The notes under the pieces are model-generated. The model saw nothing but the letters and a program-made list of their open reading frames with translations, ran no database searches and was not told the DNA's origin. From positions 5,985,651 to 6,049,650 of the forward strand of contig NC_087388.1 of NCBI RefSeq assembly GCF_963675165.1: a stretch of 64,000 nt of DNA. The letters run 5' to 3'. The position numbers were made by a program, and so were the translations under genes. This DNA is from Halichondria panicea (Eukaryota > Porifera > Demospongiae > Suberitida > Halichondriidae). Position 1 is the first letter of the stretch. Each line of letters opens with the position of its first letter. This document shows, in pieces, positions 1-11,445 of the stretch.

Positions 1-7
1 TACATAA

Positions 8-2007
8 TTATAGTATATACAACAGTATCTTAGCAACTACCATGAAGTTGAATATTGCACACACCAAAGCAAATAAGTTTGGAGTGCTCCGTTTGCCATT
101 GCTGACACTCACACCAATTACACTAGTAAGATTAACAGGAAATACTATAGCAACAACACACAGTTCATCATTGTCCTCAGTCATAGTGATACTAGTAGAT
201 AGTGAAATGGTACATTGCTTGATGTTATTGTCATATAAAATGAAGCAGGATTTCTCACTAATCACATGGATATTATACTGGTGAGAAATTCCAGAGATGC
301 GTAGATTGATGGTAGTAGGTACAATAGTAGTACAGATCACCAGACCAGCGTATAAATAGGAGTTTTTATCGACCACTATTTTTGTAGACAGCTCGTCTCG
401 ATTGAAGCAAAAGTCAACGATAAAACCAGTTTGTATACCAGTTTTAAGAAACTCGGTATATATTTCCAGGTCATCATATATCACTAGAATAACTGGGCAA
501 TCACATGAGCTGGACACAATATCTTGAGATGAGGTAATTGAATATGTTAGACTGGACCCATTCAAATAATAACCTTCATCAACGTGTTGTATTGGTCTAG
601 TTACATTCAGGGAGATCGATTTATCCACAGCAATACGGTCAACATCCAGTTCTTGACAATCTTTGACTGTGAAGACAATGAGAGATCCGTGAGAAAACCG
701 GATTTTTTCGAATACAGTGAAAGTTATTGAGTCGTATGCATGCTTGATAAACGAGTTAACAAAGATTATATACCCCCCAGGCAGTTCGTATATGCTGTTT
801 ACAGTGATGTTTAGGTTTTTTTCTGATACAGGAAGGACAGTAGTCATGTCTGTTACAGCAATTGCAGGAAACACTAAAGAATCGTCAGAAACATTAGTGG
901 GCGGAGTTGATGTTGTCCATGGAGATTCAGAAACAGTGGTGTATACGATGGGTGGAGGTGAAGTTGACTTATCAGTATGAGATAGTTCTAGTGTGAGAAC
1001 AGGCAGTAAGACTGCTAAGACCACCACTGTTAGTACCACAATGATGACCAATAAGATTATTATCGTCAACAGCCACGACCATTTGCAACGCCTTGAATGA
1101 TGATGAAAAAGGTTGAATACATGTATACATTCAAGTTTAGGCTTACCATTGTCACCAGAGACTGATCGCCAGTGCTGGATATTTCCCCATGATTGGATGT
1201 TTTAGCTTGGCTTGCGTGATCTGCATACATCAGTGCATGTTGTAAATAGAATTGGTCCCTCGGTGCATTAACTTACCTTTGGTGGGATCAAGCTGACTTC
1301 TCTGATCCATCTCACTGATGTTGGTCATTTCCATTATGCTACCAGACCCTTAATAATTATGATCAAAATTATTGCTTATACATGCAGGTACCACTAACCA
1401 TTTGTTGAACTCAGCCTGTACCCTTTAGATACTGTATGTCCAGCATGTCCACTAAGACGTCTTTCGACCACCTTAGCGAGATCACTGTGCTCGACACTAG
1501 AGCGTGAGAGAGCCTTAAATACGTCTGTCCAGCTTCTCTCTTCACCTTTTAGCCACTCTGATAGACCCTCAAGATAGCAGTTATCAGGATCTTGACGACA
1601 TCTTATGTTGATAGTTTCAATGTTAACTTGCAAAGCTAACAACATTATGCATACCTGCTGAGTTTGCTTGATCCACAGCTTCTAATTTCTTCTGTAAGCA
1701 CGGAGATGAGGAGGTCATCATGTCGCTCATTCTTTTCCTGAAGTATTGTAATGAATTTATCATAAGAAAACTTTTTACTTTTGCTTGCAATTCTAGCACT
1801 AGCATCCTGGCTTTATCCGTATTTATCGTGATAAGCTGATTGATTTTATGATTCATTTCGTCTGATATCAGATGGTTTTGAAACAAAACTCCAGCATTTC
1901 GTTTTAAATCGAAAGCGGTGAGTAACTATATCTTCTCGTTGCAACTCACCAATACATTGTAACCAATATTTGTTGTCATATTGCACCTCTTATACAGACC
2001 TGCCATG
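8..2007 (-). pseudogene. Gene A: broken CARD2/Death chimera with TM and alpha ectodomain
   Basis: Minus-strand member of the cluster. The last exon (about 1099-8) encodes TM1 (LLVIIVVLTVVVLAVLLPVL), a Pro/Thr-rich stalk, the alpha ectodomain (motifs CDCPVILVIYDD, NSYLYAGL, DELCVVAIV) and a hydrophobic C-terminus. Linker exons lie near 1149-1340. The 3' half of a Death domain (DPDNCYLEGLSEWLKGEERSW, 1645-1394) follows directly on a CARD2 exon end (about 2007-1650) with no intervening first half of the Death domain. The CARD2 reading frame is itself damaged. Before the TM exon, paralogues B and C read CAACAG or CATCAG at the splice acceptor; here it is CATCATCAT with no AG, so normal splicing into the TM exon is not possible. 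The ectodomain ORF is otherwise open. Probably a recombinant pseudogene. Confidence 0.7.
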
Positions 2008-2765
2008 CAATAAAGTCTGTTAGCAACTGGACGAGTCAATCCTAGAAAAGGTAGCTCACGCGATCATACATACTCAGAATTGCTTGCAATGAATCAGCTC
2101 CAACCACAACCGCAAGATTACGATGGCTCAGCTCTTCAAATGGTGACCCAGTTTGCAGAGTGCATGGAGGGTAGCAATTATGTTCGCCAACCGTTCACTT
2201 TTTATTGCTTTTGCTTGCATAAAATGCTCCATAAGATATTGAAGAATCGTGATCAAGTTACAATCGCTGGAATATTAGATCGCATTAAAGAGAACGTGTT
2301 ACCTCTTCCAGGAAAACCTGATGAGATTTACGATTTGCTTACTGGTATTCAAAGCCTATCGGACGAGTTTGACATACGTGGGGAGCATACTAATGTTGCG
2401 GATATTCGAATAAGAAAGAAAGGTAATTAGTGAGTAGCTAATTATAATATTATACTGTGCTTGTGTAAGCACATAATTAATTACTCCACAGGAGATATAT
2501 CTTTAACAGAAGTCTTTCAACGTGGAATTGAAGATGAAAAAGCACCTGGCGACTGCTCTAATACAAGCGACATACCACCTTCATTATATATGCTGGTATA
2601 AAATTATACTGTACGAAAGATGTACACTAAGTAAAGTACTATACTGTACCCTCAGAATGTCACGGTTCCAGCAGATATTGAAGATAAGGTGACACCTGAC
2701 TACTCTAGTGCAAGTGAGGTACTACCGATTTTGCAACCTTCAGATACTGAACATGAGGTTTATAA
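2008..2765 (+). pseudogene. Fragment D: MID-domain and linker exons of a gamma-type gene
   Basis: Plus-strand fragment matching the middle of gene M. An ORF from inside the ankyrin exon runs to the MID region and donor at about 2425 (key stretches SELLAMNQLQPQPQDYDGSA, MLHKILKNRDQVTI, SDEFDIRGEHTN). Two linker exons follow: about 2492-2598 (TEVFQRGIEDE) and about 2656-2757 (NVTVPADIEDK). No CARD, TM or ectodomain is present. The 5' end abuts the truncated CARD2 exon of gene A in opposite orientation, so the junction near 2007 is a rearrangement breakpoint. The 3' end is followed by a small TA-flanked MITE. A relic, not a functional gene. Confidence 0.75.
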
Positions 2766-2767
2766 TA

Positions 2768-2906
2768 CCGTAATCGTTCTAATTATAGAACCAATAAAAA
2801 ATAATTATTTTTCTACAATGTACGCAAAAAATTGATTTTATATGGTAGTATACGGGCGTTATAAAAAACCTAACCAAGGCTGGTTCTATAATTAGAACGC
2901 CTACGG
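2768..2906. mobile_element. MITE with TA target duplication
   Basis: Inverted ends of about 26 bp: CCGTAATCGTTCTAATTATA at the left, and at the right the complement of CCGTAGGCGTTCTAATTATA. TA flanks both sides (2766-2767, 2907-2908), as for Tc1/mariner-type insertions. No coding capacity. It interrupts the 3' part of fragment D. Confidence 0.7.
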
Positions 2907-2908
2907 TA

Positions 2909-3382
2909 GGCAGTTTTTCGCATCAAGGAATTCATTAACCACTAATTGCATGACGTCACGGCTGGGGTACATTCCAGCGCCATTTTTTAACCACTAACAA
3001 TAAGTAAAAGTTCATCAACTTCTGCGCAATGGACAATGTTCTAATAAAGCGAATGGGGCCAGTAAGTTTTTAAAATCTTGGCTGAAAACTAGGTGTCATA
3101 AACGAGCATGTTGGCATTAATTATCGGATTAGAAACTTCCGGATCTCGGAGCGAGTTGTGAGTATAATAATAGCTGCTCAGGACGCAACCTTTGACCCCG
3201 AAATTTTCTTAGTAACGAGCTCTTATTTTCTCTTGCGCAAAAGCGCTCAGAACCCATTCATACACACCGTGAACACTAAAAAAAATACACAGAGATTCCA
3301 AAATGTTAATGATCTAAATAAATTCTATTTTGGAGCAACTCTATTCGTTTTTTCTTGATTTACTTTTATATCAATGTCAGTT
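2909..3382. other. No gene recognised; 3' flank of gene E
   Basis: No convincing exon is seen. The last 70 bases (about 3313-3382) closely match 59581-59650, the region just downstream of gene G. This looks like a conserved 3' untranslated region of the beta-type genes. Confidence 0.5.
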
Positions 3383-6300
3383 CTAAAGTTTTGTATATTC
3401 ACGTCGATTGGGGAACGCAACTGATCCCTCTGAGTCTTTTTTCAGTTTCGTACAGTACTTCAGTTTCTTACAGCAATTGTAGAAAAATGGCACTAAAAGC
3501 CACAGAAGAAATAATGTAATTAGTAGTAGCCACAAACCAAGCAAAAATAATAATGCCGTTGATGACAATATTGAATACGAATACTGGATTTCTGCTTTCC
3601 TTACTACATCACTGGCATTTCGTTTGGGAACAACTCCTACGATACAGAACTCTGGTGTGTCCACAAAACTATTGAAATTGTGATTACACTCTGTTGTAGT
3701 TGTGGATGTTATTGAGCAAAAGCTTGTGAAGGAGCTAGTTGAGTTTTCCTCATTCCAACCATTGATACGATAAGTTATGTTTCCCATGACATGTGAGTTG
3801 GCTTCAAAGTGAACGCCAAAAAAATAATAACTGTTTCCTGCAAGTATGATACTGATCGAGAAATTATTATTTTTGATGCAGTGCTCCATATAGGTGAACG
3901 TCCAAGATCCATTGAGCAAAAAGGATTCGTATTCGTCAACATTGTCATAAACTACCAAAACAACTGGGCATTCTGAGCTGTTATAGTCTGCTGATACTTG
4001 AATTTGCAACCTCAGAGAGGCGATATATTGTGTGTAGAGCTCATAAATTGGAGTATTTTCTTCTGGAGTGAGTATTCCTTCCTCGTGTATTGTGGTATTT
4101 TCTTTTCTGATATCATCACAATTGCTAATGTTGAAGTAAATTGGGATAATCTGAGTATTTGGGGTCTCAGTGAATGTTAGCTGCTTTACATTCGGTCTGA
4201 CTCGAGCTATAGGTAGTACTGACTGCTGGATCAGTTGAGTGATATGTACTGAACCATGATTGGATTCTTGGTGTATTGATATTATCGTGGAGGATAATGC
4301 AGAAGCAGTACACATTGCGAAGAAAATAATGATATAAAAGAAGAAGAACATGTTACATTTTCTCTTTAGTGTAGTCGGAATACAGCATCGACAAAGTATC
4401 TATAAAGAAAAAGGGATTTACATTAATGAGGTTATAATATCTCAAACACTGCTGCATGCAATAGCTACGTAATTACCTTGGACATCCAAACGTCACTGTG
4501 ATTGTTAACAAAGTCGAGGCATCTGACCTTTGTGGTATCCCGCTGCATGTGCAGTTTTAGAGATATCACCATCATTTTAGGATAGTACAGTACAAGTACA
4601 GTGTACAGTTTAGGTCATTGTCGCAATTCGATAGATCACAACAAAGAATCATAAAAAAATACCATGAACTGAGACTAATTAATTGTGGAAGAACCACGAA
4701 AATTTACTATAGCTACCTCATTACCTTATATTCTTGTTTTGAGTTTGAATCATTGGGTGGTGTGCAGAGTTCGTTTATGACTTCTGAACCTCGCAATAAG
4801 GTAGTAGATTGCAGCTGGAGAGACTTTGCAGGAGAACGAACATGCGGAGAACAAGGAGCCAAACTATTGTATGTGGGAGAAGGAATTATTGACAGTCTAG
4901 GATTTTTAATGCACTCTGATTCAGAAGAAGCTTTAGAATCTGTTGTCTCATCAATTGTAGTACACTGTTGATTTGGCTCTGAATTATCACTCCGAAGATT
5001 TCTTGATCGTATGGCACAGCCATGCCTTTCAGCCCGGCTTTGATCTGTGTATGCATGTGCACGAATATAATAATGTAACACAGTGTGTACACAGTAAAAA
5101 CACATTCATTACAGTAACATAAAACATCATGCACTCAAACTGTGAGTATGTATGTTGATCAATCTACATAACAAGCTGGCAATTAATAGCCTGAGCTTCT
5201 GGATCTCGGGGTGAGGTTGTAGCTGTTGAGTGGTGTTATTTGTGGGAGAACAAACAATAATGAGCAGCTAAATTCACTATTATTATAATCAAGAAGACCT
5301 TGCACAGGCAAAAATGAACAAATTAATATACTCATGGTTACCTGTGATGCTATCAGCCAAATTGATGAGCCCCACTGTAGGATTTTTGAGAGCGTCTGAC
5401 AGGAGACTCCATGTTACGTGTTGTGTACTCAGGAGTGTAGCCAACATTTCACGCAAGCATGACATATTAGATGTGTCGTGATGCTTCCTATTGATGTCGG
5501 TGAGAACATGATAAGATAGATCTAGAGCCAATCCCAGATCGAACCAGTGAGAGCTTGCACTTTCATGAAGTTGCTCAAAAACGTGCTGTAGATCGTTAAT
5601 TGTCAAAGCCTGTATAAAAGCAACAATCAACAGAGTTTCGTTTGGTGGGGAGGAGAAAATTACCCCTCTCGGAAATAATTCATAGAATAAAATTGAGTGA
5701 TACTGGTGACATTTCTTATATGTAAGTATCTACTGGGATGCATGCCACAAACCCTCTAGATACATGTATGTCACCCCCCTCTATACATAATTATTATGCA
5801 TCATTAGCCTCCCTTAATAAAACTAAAGGCAGCTAGGATGATAAAACTAATTACTGACTATATACCTTGTCCAGGTGAGAAGATTTATCCACTAATAGGA
5901 TGATGTCACTCTCAGGGATTTCTGGATTGAGTTGTTGGTCCCTCACTCCAGTCTTCTTACACACATCTTCCATTACTGTAACAGAGGACAATTCATCTGA
6001 AGAAAGTGTTAAGCACTAGATCAATGTTTCATTAAAATATTTGCGTAGAGTTTAGCCACAGTGCATGTCAATTTAGCTTCGCAGGAACTTCTGCATGGTT
6101 AAAACTTTTTACCTCTAAAGCATATTAAAGCATAATTATGGACAATACAAAAGTGCCTTTATTTTAAGGAATCCGTGTAAAGGTATACGAAGTATATTAT
6201 GAGGGCAAACTCAACGCAAATAGACCTTAAAATAACCTGTTAGAACTTCTCTACTACTATAGCATCATTCTTACACATGCTCCATTACATAATCCTATTA

Positions 6301-9300
6301 AAAAGTGATACAGCTTACCAGATGTAATGCGCTGATCATGAACATGACTTTGTACTTCCGTATTCAAGCACACATCTTCCATTACAGAATTACCTGAGGA
6401 AAAGCAGACACAGCAGTTACGCTCACGTAGTACGTTTGTCAAGTAACATGCTCACTCAAAGAAGGCTGTTGATCATGCATGGGTTTAGGTTTTTATAACC
6501 GTTTCTTGTGCATTACTATGAAGTGCGTGGGAGTCGGATATATATACTGATATTACATTGTATGCTATAAGTATACTTCATAGTGATAGTGTATGTAACC
6601 TACATGTTAAGCTGGTACTCAATGCTGATGAGGCACCTTCCACTGTAGATGCACTAGTCATTGAATTCCAACCGTCCTCTTGAGTGCTTGTGGATTCATC
6701 TGTGAGCACAATATACATGCATGCATGTGCGGTCAAAATCATTGACGTATGTTTTACCTGCACTGGGAGACATTGGCAATGTATCTGAGTCACTGCTTGT
6801 CCCATGTATGGGTTCGTCTGACTGAGAATCGTCGTGAGTGCTGATTATTGGAACGCTTATTATTGGAATGTTGGCAAATATTTCATCGCACTCGACCAAC
6901 ACTCTCAAAACTTCTTGATGTTGCTTTTGATCTGCAATGTCAAAGGCAGTTAACCCAACATTGTTTCTAGCGTTGGCATCACTGAGCTCAAGAAGATATT
7001 CCGCAGCTCCTCTGTTGTTGAATCGAGCAGCTATGTGAAGAGGTGTGTCTCCATCCTCATTCACAACTGAGACATTATGATGGTGTGTTTCGACCAATTG
7101 GGTGACTAAGAGTCCCCATTTTGACCAATCCCAGCGACAGGCAAGATGGAGGAGGGTCATTCCATCACTGTCCCTGATTGAACTGACATCAACTGTCGGA
7201 TCAAGCCCTATCAGTAAGGTTAAGGCAGAAGTCGGGTCACCACCATCTTGGCCAAACGCTTTTAGCAGTTTCTTTGTTGAATTATCTTCTGCCTGTAAAG
7301 TGTGCGTGTTAGAATAGAATACGGATACATTGTTTAGAAGTACAGCTAGCTGCATCAGAGTATAAAACAAGATACCTACCACTTTATACAAGTCTAACGT
7401 GAATATGATTATTACCTTCAATATTACTTGTTGACCAATTTTGACCTCAATGAATGCATTTTCTTTCAGGTGCTGCATCTGTTCAAGACTCAACTGGCCA
7501 TAAATATGCTTAAAATAAGCTGGAACTCGAAACACCAGCTCTGTACAGCCTTCTCGAACATTCTTCAAATTCAAAACTTGGTGTGGTATTATTTGTTCCC
7601 AGCATTTCATAAAAACTAGCTCCAATTTTTGAATTTGATCAAAAGTGATTGTTTGAAAGTCAACATCAATCTTACATGTTATCTCCACTGATTCAATGTG
7701 AGACGGTTGAGGGCCAAAGTCATCAACAAATAAGAAACATCGTCGATTAACATATTGCCGAAACAAATGCTCGTATCTCAGTAATGCTTGATCATTTTCA
7801 TATGGGAAAAGAAATTCTTCTCGCATTACGGAAATCAGTGAGTAATTGAACCAAGAGCAGAAATTATTCTGTAGGAAGACTGACAATTCGCTAAAGCTGG
7901 TAACATCACGGAACAGAATCTGTTCAGAAGGTCTACGATAAATTGGGTTGAAATACGATTCTTGTGGTGTTAAAAGCGCCTGGACGTACTGCTTCACTTT
8001 AGTGATGTCATATTGTTTTTCCAGATTCATAATCGTGTTTGTGAGTAAGCTACAAAACTTCGAATGAATGTGTCGTGTTTCATCACGTAGGGCTGTCATG
8101 AACATTTTATAAGAGATTTCTGTGGCTGATACTGTATCACTACAAGGAGTATCACGAGTGCATCTTTTAATTTGAGGTGGCTTGGAGCTTAAGCACTTAT
8201 CTCTGCCAGTGACATGACCCAAGATAGTACACTTTCCACAGTCACATTGGAAGCTAAAGAATTTAGAATCAGGTGCCGTGAGTGATGCAAATCCAGATAA
8301 GCTTGTACTGACGGATCTTGGTTGTAACTCTTCACCTGCCTGACCTTCGTTATCTGCTATAACGAGGTGACAATTTATTGGCTCACTATCATGCATGGTG
8401 TGGTACAAACTACTGGATCAGTATAAATTATCTGATATATTTATTGGCTCACTATAATTATTACGCATGTTGTATATAAATTATCTTATTCATCAGCCAT
8501 GACAAGCCCAAACGGCTGGGGAAGGGTTGTAGCAGGTTTATTGGATAGCTCTCATATCTTGTTAATCATGCAAAATCAGTGAATGCTTTGCACACACTTA
8601 AGTATATGCGACCCTTTTTACTCACGTGAAATGCAACCTTTACAAGCCTTATTAAAGTCAACCACTACCGTATAAATGTTCGCGGTTTTCGCGGATTGAG
8701 CCTCTACCGCGAAAATTTATACCCACAAAAATTTATATGAATAGTAGGCGTGTTCAGTATTATTGACCACACCTATCGACAATAAAAGGTGCCTCACCGT
8801 TATAGGCTAGGCCTGGATTCGAGGGTAACGGTGTGGAGGTACAGCTAGCTGCATGTTGATGTGCGCATGCGCCAAAAGGCTGGAACTCAGACCACGAAAA
8901 TAAAATCCGCAAAATCCTTTGTTATGGTCCATCCGCCAAAATTTATACCCTCGAAATATACCCGCTATACGGTATATACAGTGTGCACAGTGACATTGCT
9001 CTCCTGATTCTTTCTTTGATACATTTTTGCGGAAATGCCTTTAGAAAGGTTTTCGTGGATTTAATGTTCGTGAAATAGCAGCCTTTTGCAGCATGCATGC
9101 ATGCATGGGATATTAAGTTCGTGGTTATAACTGTTCGTGGTCCAGCTTAATCTGCAAAAACCACAAACATTTATACCCTCGAAATATACCCGCTATACGA
9201 TACATAGTGCAATACATGAGTTGAGTTTTCATAAAGCAATCTAGGATTTATATTTATACAACCTACCTCCTATTCTTTGAGTTTGATCGCACTGTTGATG

Positions 9301-9609
9301 TTGTCTCTGTAATGCATCAATGAGTTTTTGCACTGTAGCTTTCGTAAAACTACCAGCTTCTTCAAGAGCACTAACGAATGAATGAAAAACCAGTGGATTG
9401 TTTTTTATCTGGAGCAGCACAGATTCCATTATTCTTCGTGCTTTGTCACCAGCATCATGAGTGTCATTCCTAAGATAATCTCGATCGTTTGGTGCTAAGA
9501 TCTCAAAACGGAGTAAATGATCGCTGACATCTTTAGGAGACTGCTTGATGCAAGTAAGAAGGCTGCTGTGACAGTCCTTGATTGCTTTGTACTCTGCTGA
9601 CTCAGACAT
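3383..9609 (-). CDS. Gene E: intact CARD1-WFNY-ankyrin-Death-TM-beta receptor-like protein, 1249 aa
   Basis: Ten exons whose phases all agree: 9609-9267, 8335-7416, 7292-6758, 6699-6604, 6393-6319, 5975-5866, 5609-5342, 5044-4725, 4542-4477, 4399-3383 (3750 nt). Residues 1-110 are CARD-like (DKARRI, VFHSFVSALE). Residues 115-421 are an uncharacterised domain (CSWFNYSLI, YVNRRCFLFVDDF, CTELVFRVP). Residues 422-600 are ankyrin repeats (GMTLLHLACRWDW, GDTPLHIAARFNN). Residues 694-782 are a Death domain (SHWFDLGLALDL, TWSLLSDALKNP). TM1 lies near 928-950, the beta ectodomain near 951-1189 (ECPVVLVVYDNVDEY, NSYYFFGVHF, FCIVGVVPKRN, several N-glycosylation sequons), TM2 near 1190-1218 and a basic tail follows. 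The start ATG is that of the conserved MSESAEYK. Role inferred: membrane sensor signalling through CARD and Death. The Death cassette (exons 5-7) can be skipped without changing frame; F and G lack it. Confidence 0.8.
5150..5260 (-). other. Possible duplicate linker-exon end inside gene E
   Basis: In an intron of E, this stretch resembles the 3' end plus donor (TTATGTAG) of the DEST linker exon seen in E, F and G. Using it after the Death exon would give a stop at the donor. It is either a relic of cassette duplication or a way to end the protein before the membrane. No expression evidence. Confidence 0.3.
8668..9205. repeat. MITE-like repeats with CCGTATAGCGGGTATA ends
   Basis: Three related segments read inward from ATACCGTATAGCGGGTATATT-type ends, with runs of CGCGAAAA/TTTATACC (8668-8720, 8935-8978, 9152-9205). 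A similar end occurs near 44762. They lie in the first intron of gene E. GCGCATGCGC is present at 8863-8872. Confidence 0.5.
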
Positions 9610-9995
9610 GATGCTTGACAGTAAATGAAGAATAAGCTTTAAGAATGAAACTTTAAAGAAGCAGTATCCCATGTCACATGGCACACCTGCCACACTCTAC
9701 CATACCTAGCATTGTGTATCATGGTTGTAGAGTAATACAAATTAGTCGACAAACAAGTTCCCCAAAACGATAAATATTAGTTTAAGGACTGTTAGAATTG
9801 TGAGATGGCTATGTGGTACAACCATATTCTACACAGTAGTTTTAATCAAACAATATGACTATTCTACTCATCTGATCACGAGCACTATGATTATAATTAT
9901 GAACACACTGTCAGCAAAGTAAGCCATTAACCCTACACACACTGTATATACATGTAAGTATAGACAGTAAATGTACTCACACACACATCTCCGAG

Positions 9996-10680
9996 TCACC
10001 TGATCATGTTAGCGTAGAGTGTGATGAGTGCTTGTCTCAGGTACTGTATTGTGGGAGGTGTGAGGAGACCATTCTCCAGGAGTGTGAGGAGGGGGGTGCT
10101 CCGATGAGTGTTGTGGGACCTCTGGAACCGTTGGACCGAGGAGAAGGTGGAGTCAGAGTAGAGTCCGTCCAATCGATGGCTACTGCTCAGATAGTTGAGG
10201 TGTTAGAGGAACAGCTATATGTGTGTGTGCATGGGTCATTTCAATTCCTGTAAACACCACACATACCCGCCCCCCCCGTACCTCCTAAAAAGTAGTGTCA
10301 GCAATGACAGCCAGTTCCAATGGAGTGGGGGAACAGGAGAGTCTGTTGAGGGAATCCCCCACTTCCCTCAGGGGTCCAGAGAAAACAGAAAAGAGTGTCA
10401 TTACAGCTAATGTTGAAGTAGAGGCTAACAGGTTTGGAAGTGTATACAGTGTAACAATTTCACTGAGACAATGTGGTAAAAGAATGTACAAGGTCCTGCA
10501 TGGCATGGTACATTATTTTAAGCTCAGAGTCCCCCCCTATATAAGTAGATACTTCATAGCTGTCACTGAGTTGAACAAAATGTTACTATACTTTTTCCTT
10601 CATGCACTGTTGGGTTGGAGGTGAGTCCACTGGACTGGTGGAAGCCCCCATTGAACGGGGAGTCAATCTACACCAGAGAG
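9996..10680 (-). CDS. Gene R: last three exons of an unrelated minus-strand gene
   Basis: Three minus-strand exons can be joined in phase. The first is about 10673-10590 (IDSPFNGGFHQSSGLTSNP). The second is about 10377-10285 (KWGIPSTDSPVPPLHWNWL, SLLTLLFR). The last is about 10185-9996 (HRLDGLYSDSTFSSVQRFQR, LLENGLLTPPTIQYLRQALI, TLYANMIR then TGA). Codon choice is more GC-rich than in the receptor genes. I do not recognise the family; the sequence looks like helices from the end of a larger helical protein. Partial copies of upstream exons occur at 19.1-19.5 kb and 22.0-22.1 kb on the same strand. The 5' part is not in a continuous form here. Confidence 0.5.
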
Positions 10681-11044
10681 AGAACACGTCAATGCTAGTA
10701 GTCACCGCCTTGCATATAAAGGTATAGTTGTGCACACACCGAGGCTGAATTGAATGTACATTGTGCTCAATAAGGAAAGTAATAGATACTGGCCTATAGT
10801 ACACACATACAGGTGCATGCATATCATTGTTATACGTACCCTGTACTGTAAATGTTAGTACCGTTATGACAATGCTAGTATAGCACCCAGGACAATGCCT
10901 TGCATAGAGTAATTGTGCACACCGAAGGCTGAGCTTCAAATGTTAGTACCCCTCTTCCCCCCTATGCAATGAGTCCCCATCATTCCCACAAAATGTGACA
11001 TAATAATTATAAACAAAATTAAGACGTATATAGACATAAGACGG

Positions 11045-11163
11045 CAATCTTCTATTGAAGATCCACTATCAATGAAACATTCAATCAATAATTATTATTG
11101 TGTTAAGGTTACAGAAGATTGTGATTATTCCACTTGTAATAGTGGATTTCCAATAGAAGATTG
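11045..11163. mobile_element. Short MITE with 25-bp inverted ends
   Basis: CAATCTTCTATTGAAGATCC at the left is mirrored by GGATTTCCAATAGAAGATTG at the right, with about 70 bp between. No coding potential. The rest of 10.7-11.4 kb shows no recognisable gene. Confidence 0.55.
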
Positions 11164-11445
11164 ATCTTTACCAAAAATGGACTAATTATTTATGCTAAAA
11201 TTGCATAATTTATCAGTATAGTCCTACTGTTGAGCGTAACGATGTAGCCGAGAAAATTGAAGACAAATATGTGAGGACATGCATGTACCGTAACTATGTA
11301 GTTGCTATGTAAGTCTATAGCGGATCAACAAATTAAAACAGTTATAACAGTTAGAACCACTGTGAAGAGTATTGGCATGTAACACAATGTGACATTTCCT
11401 TGTATAAATCATTGACTCACATGGCATGAAAATCTCTACATAATA

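Noticed and set aside
4263-4351. Signal peptide at the start of the beta ectodomain ORF
   Set aside because: The hydrophobic stretch looks like a signal peptide if translation starts at 4351. An in-phase acceptor at 4399 and upstream exons in E and G place a cysteine/basic juxtamembrane segment before it, so it is better read as an internal TM helix.
5342-5609. Death domain near 5.5 kb as a separate gene
   Set aside because: Its exon and the two preceding ones fit the phases of gene E exactly and lie between E's exons on the same strand.
6696-8408. A single 570-codon exon covering the WFNY and ankyrin parts of gene E
   Set aside because: The long ORF runs through two introns by chance. F has the same GTRAT donor and CAG acceptor positions, and exon lengths and phases only agree when the introns are removed.
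10032-10624. Plus-strand ORFs over 10.0-10.6 kb
   Set aside because: The minus strand gives phase-consistent exons with splice sites and a stop; the plus frames have no recognisable motif.
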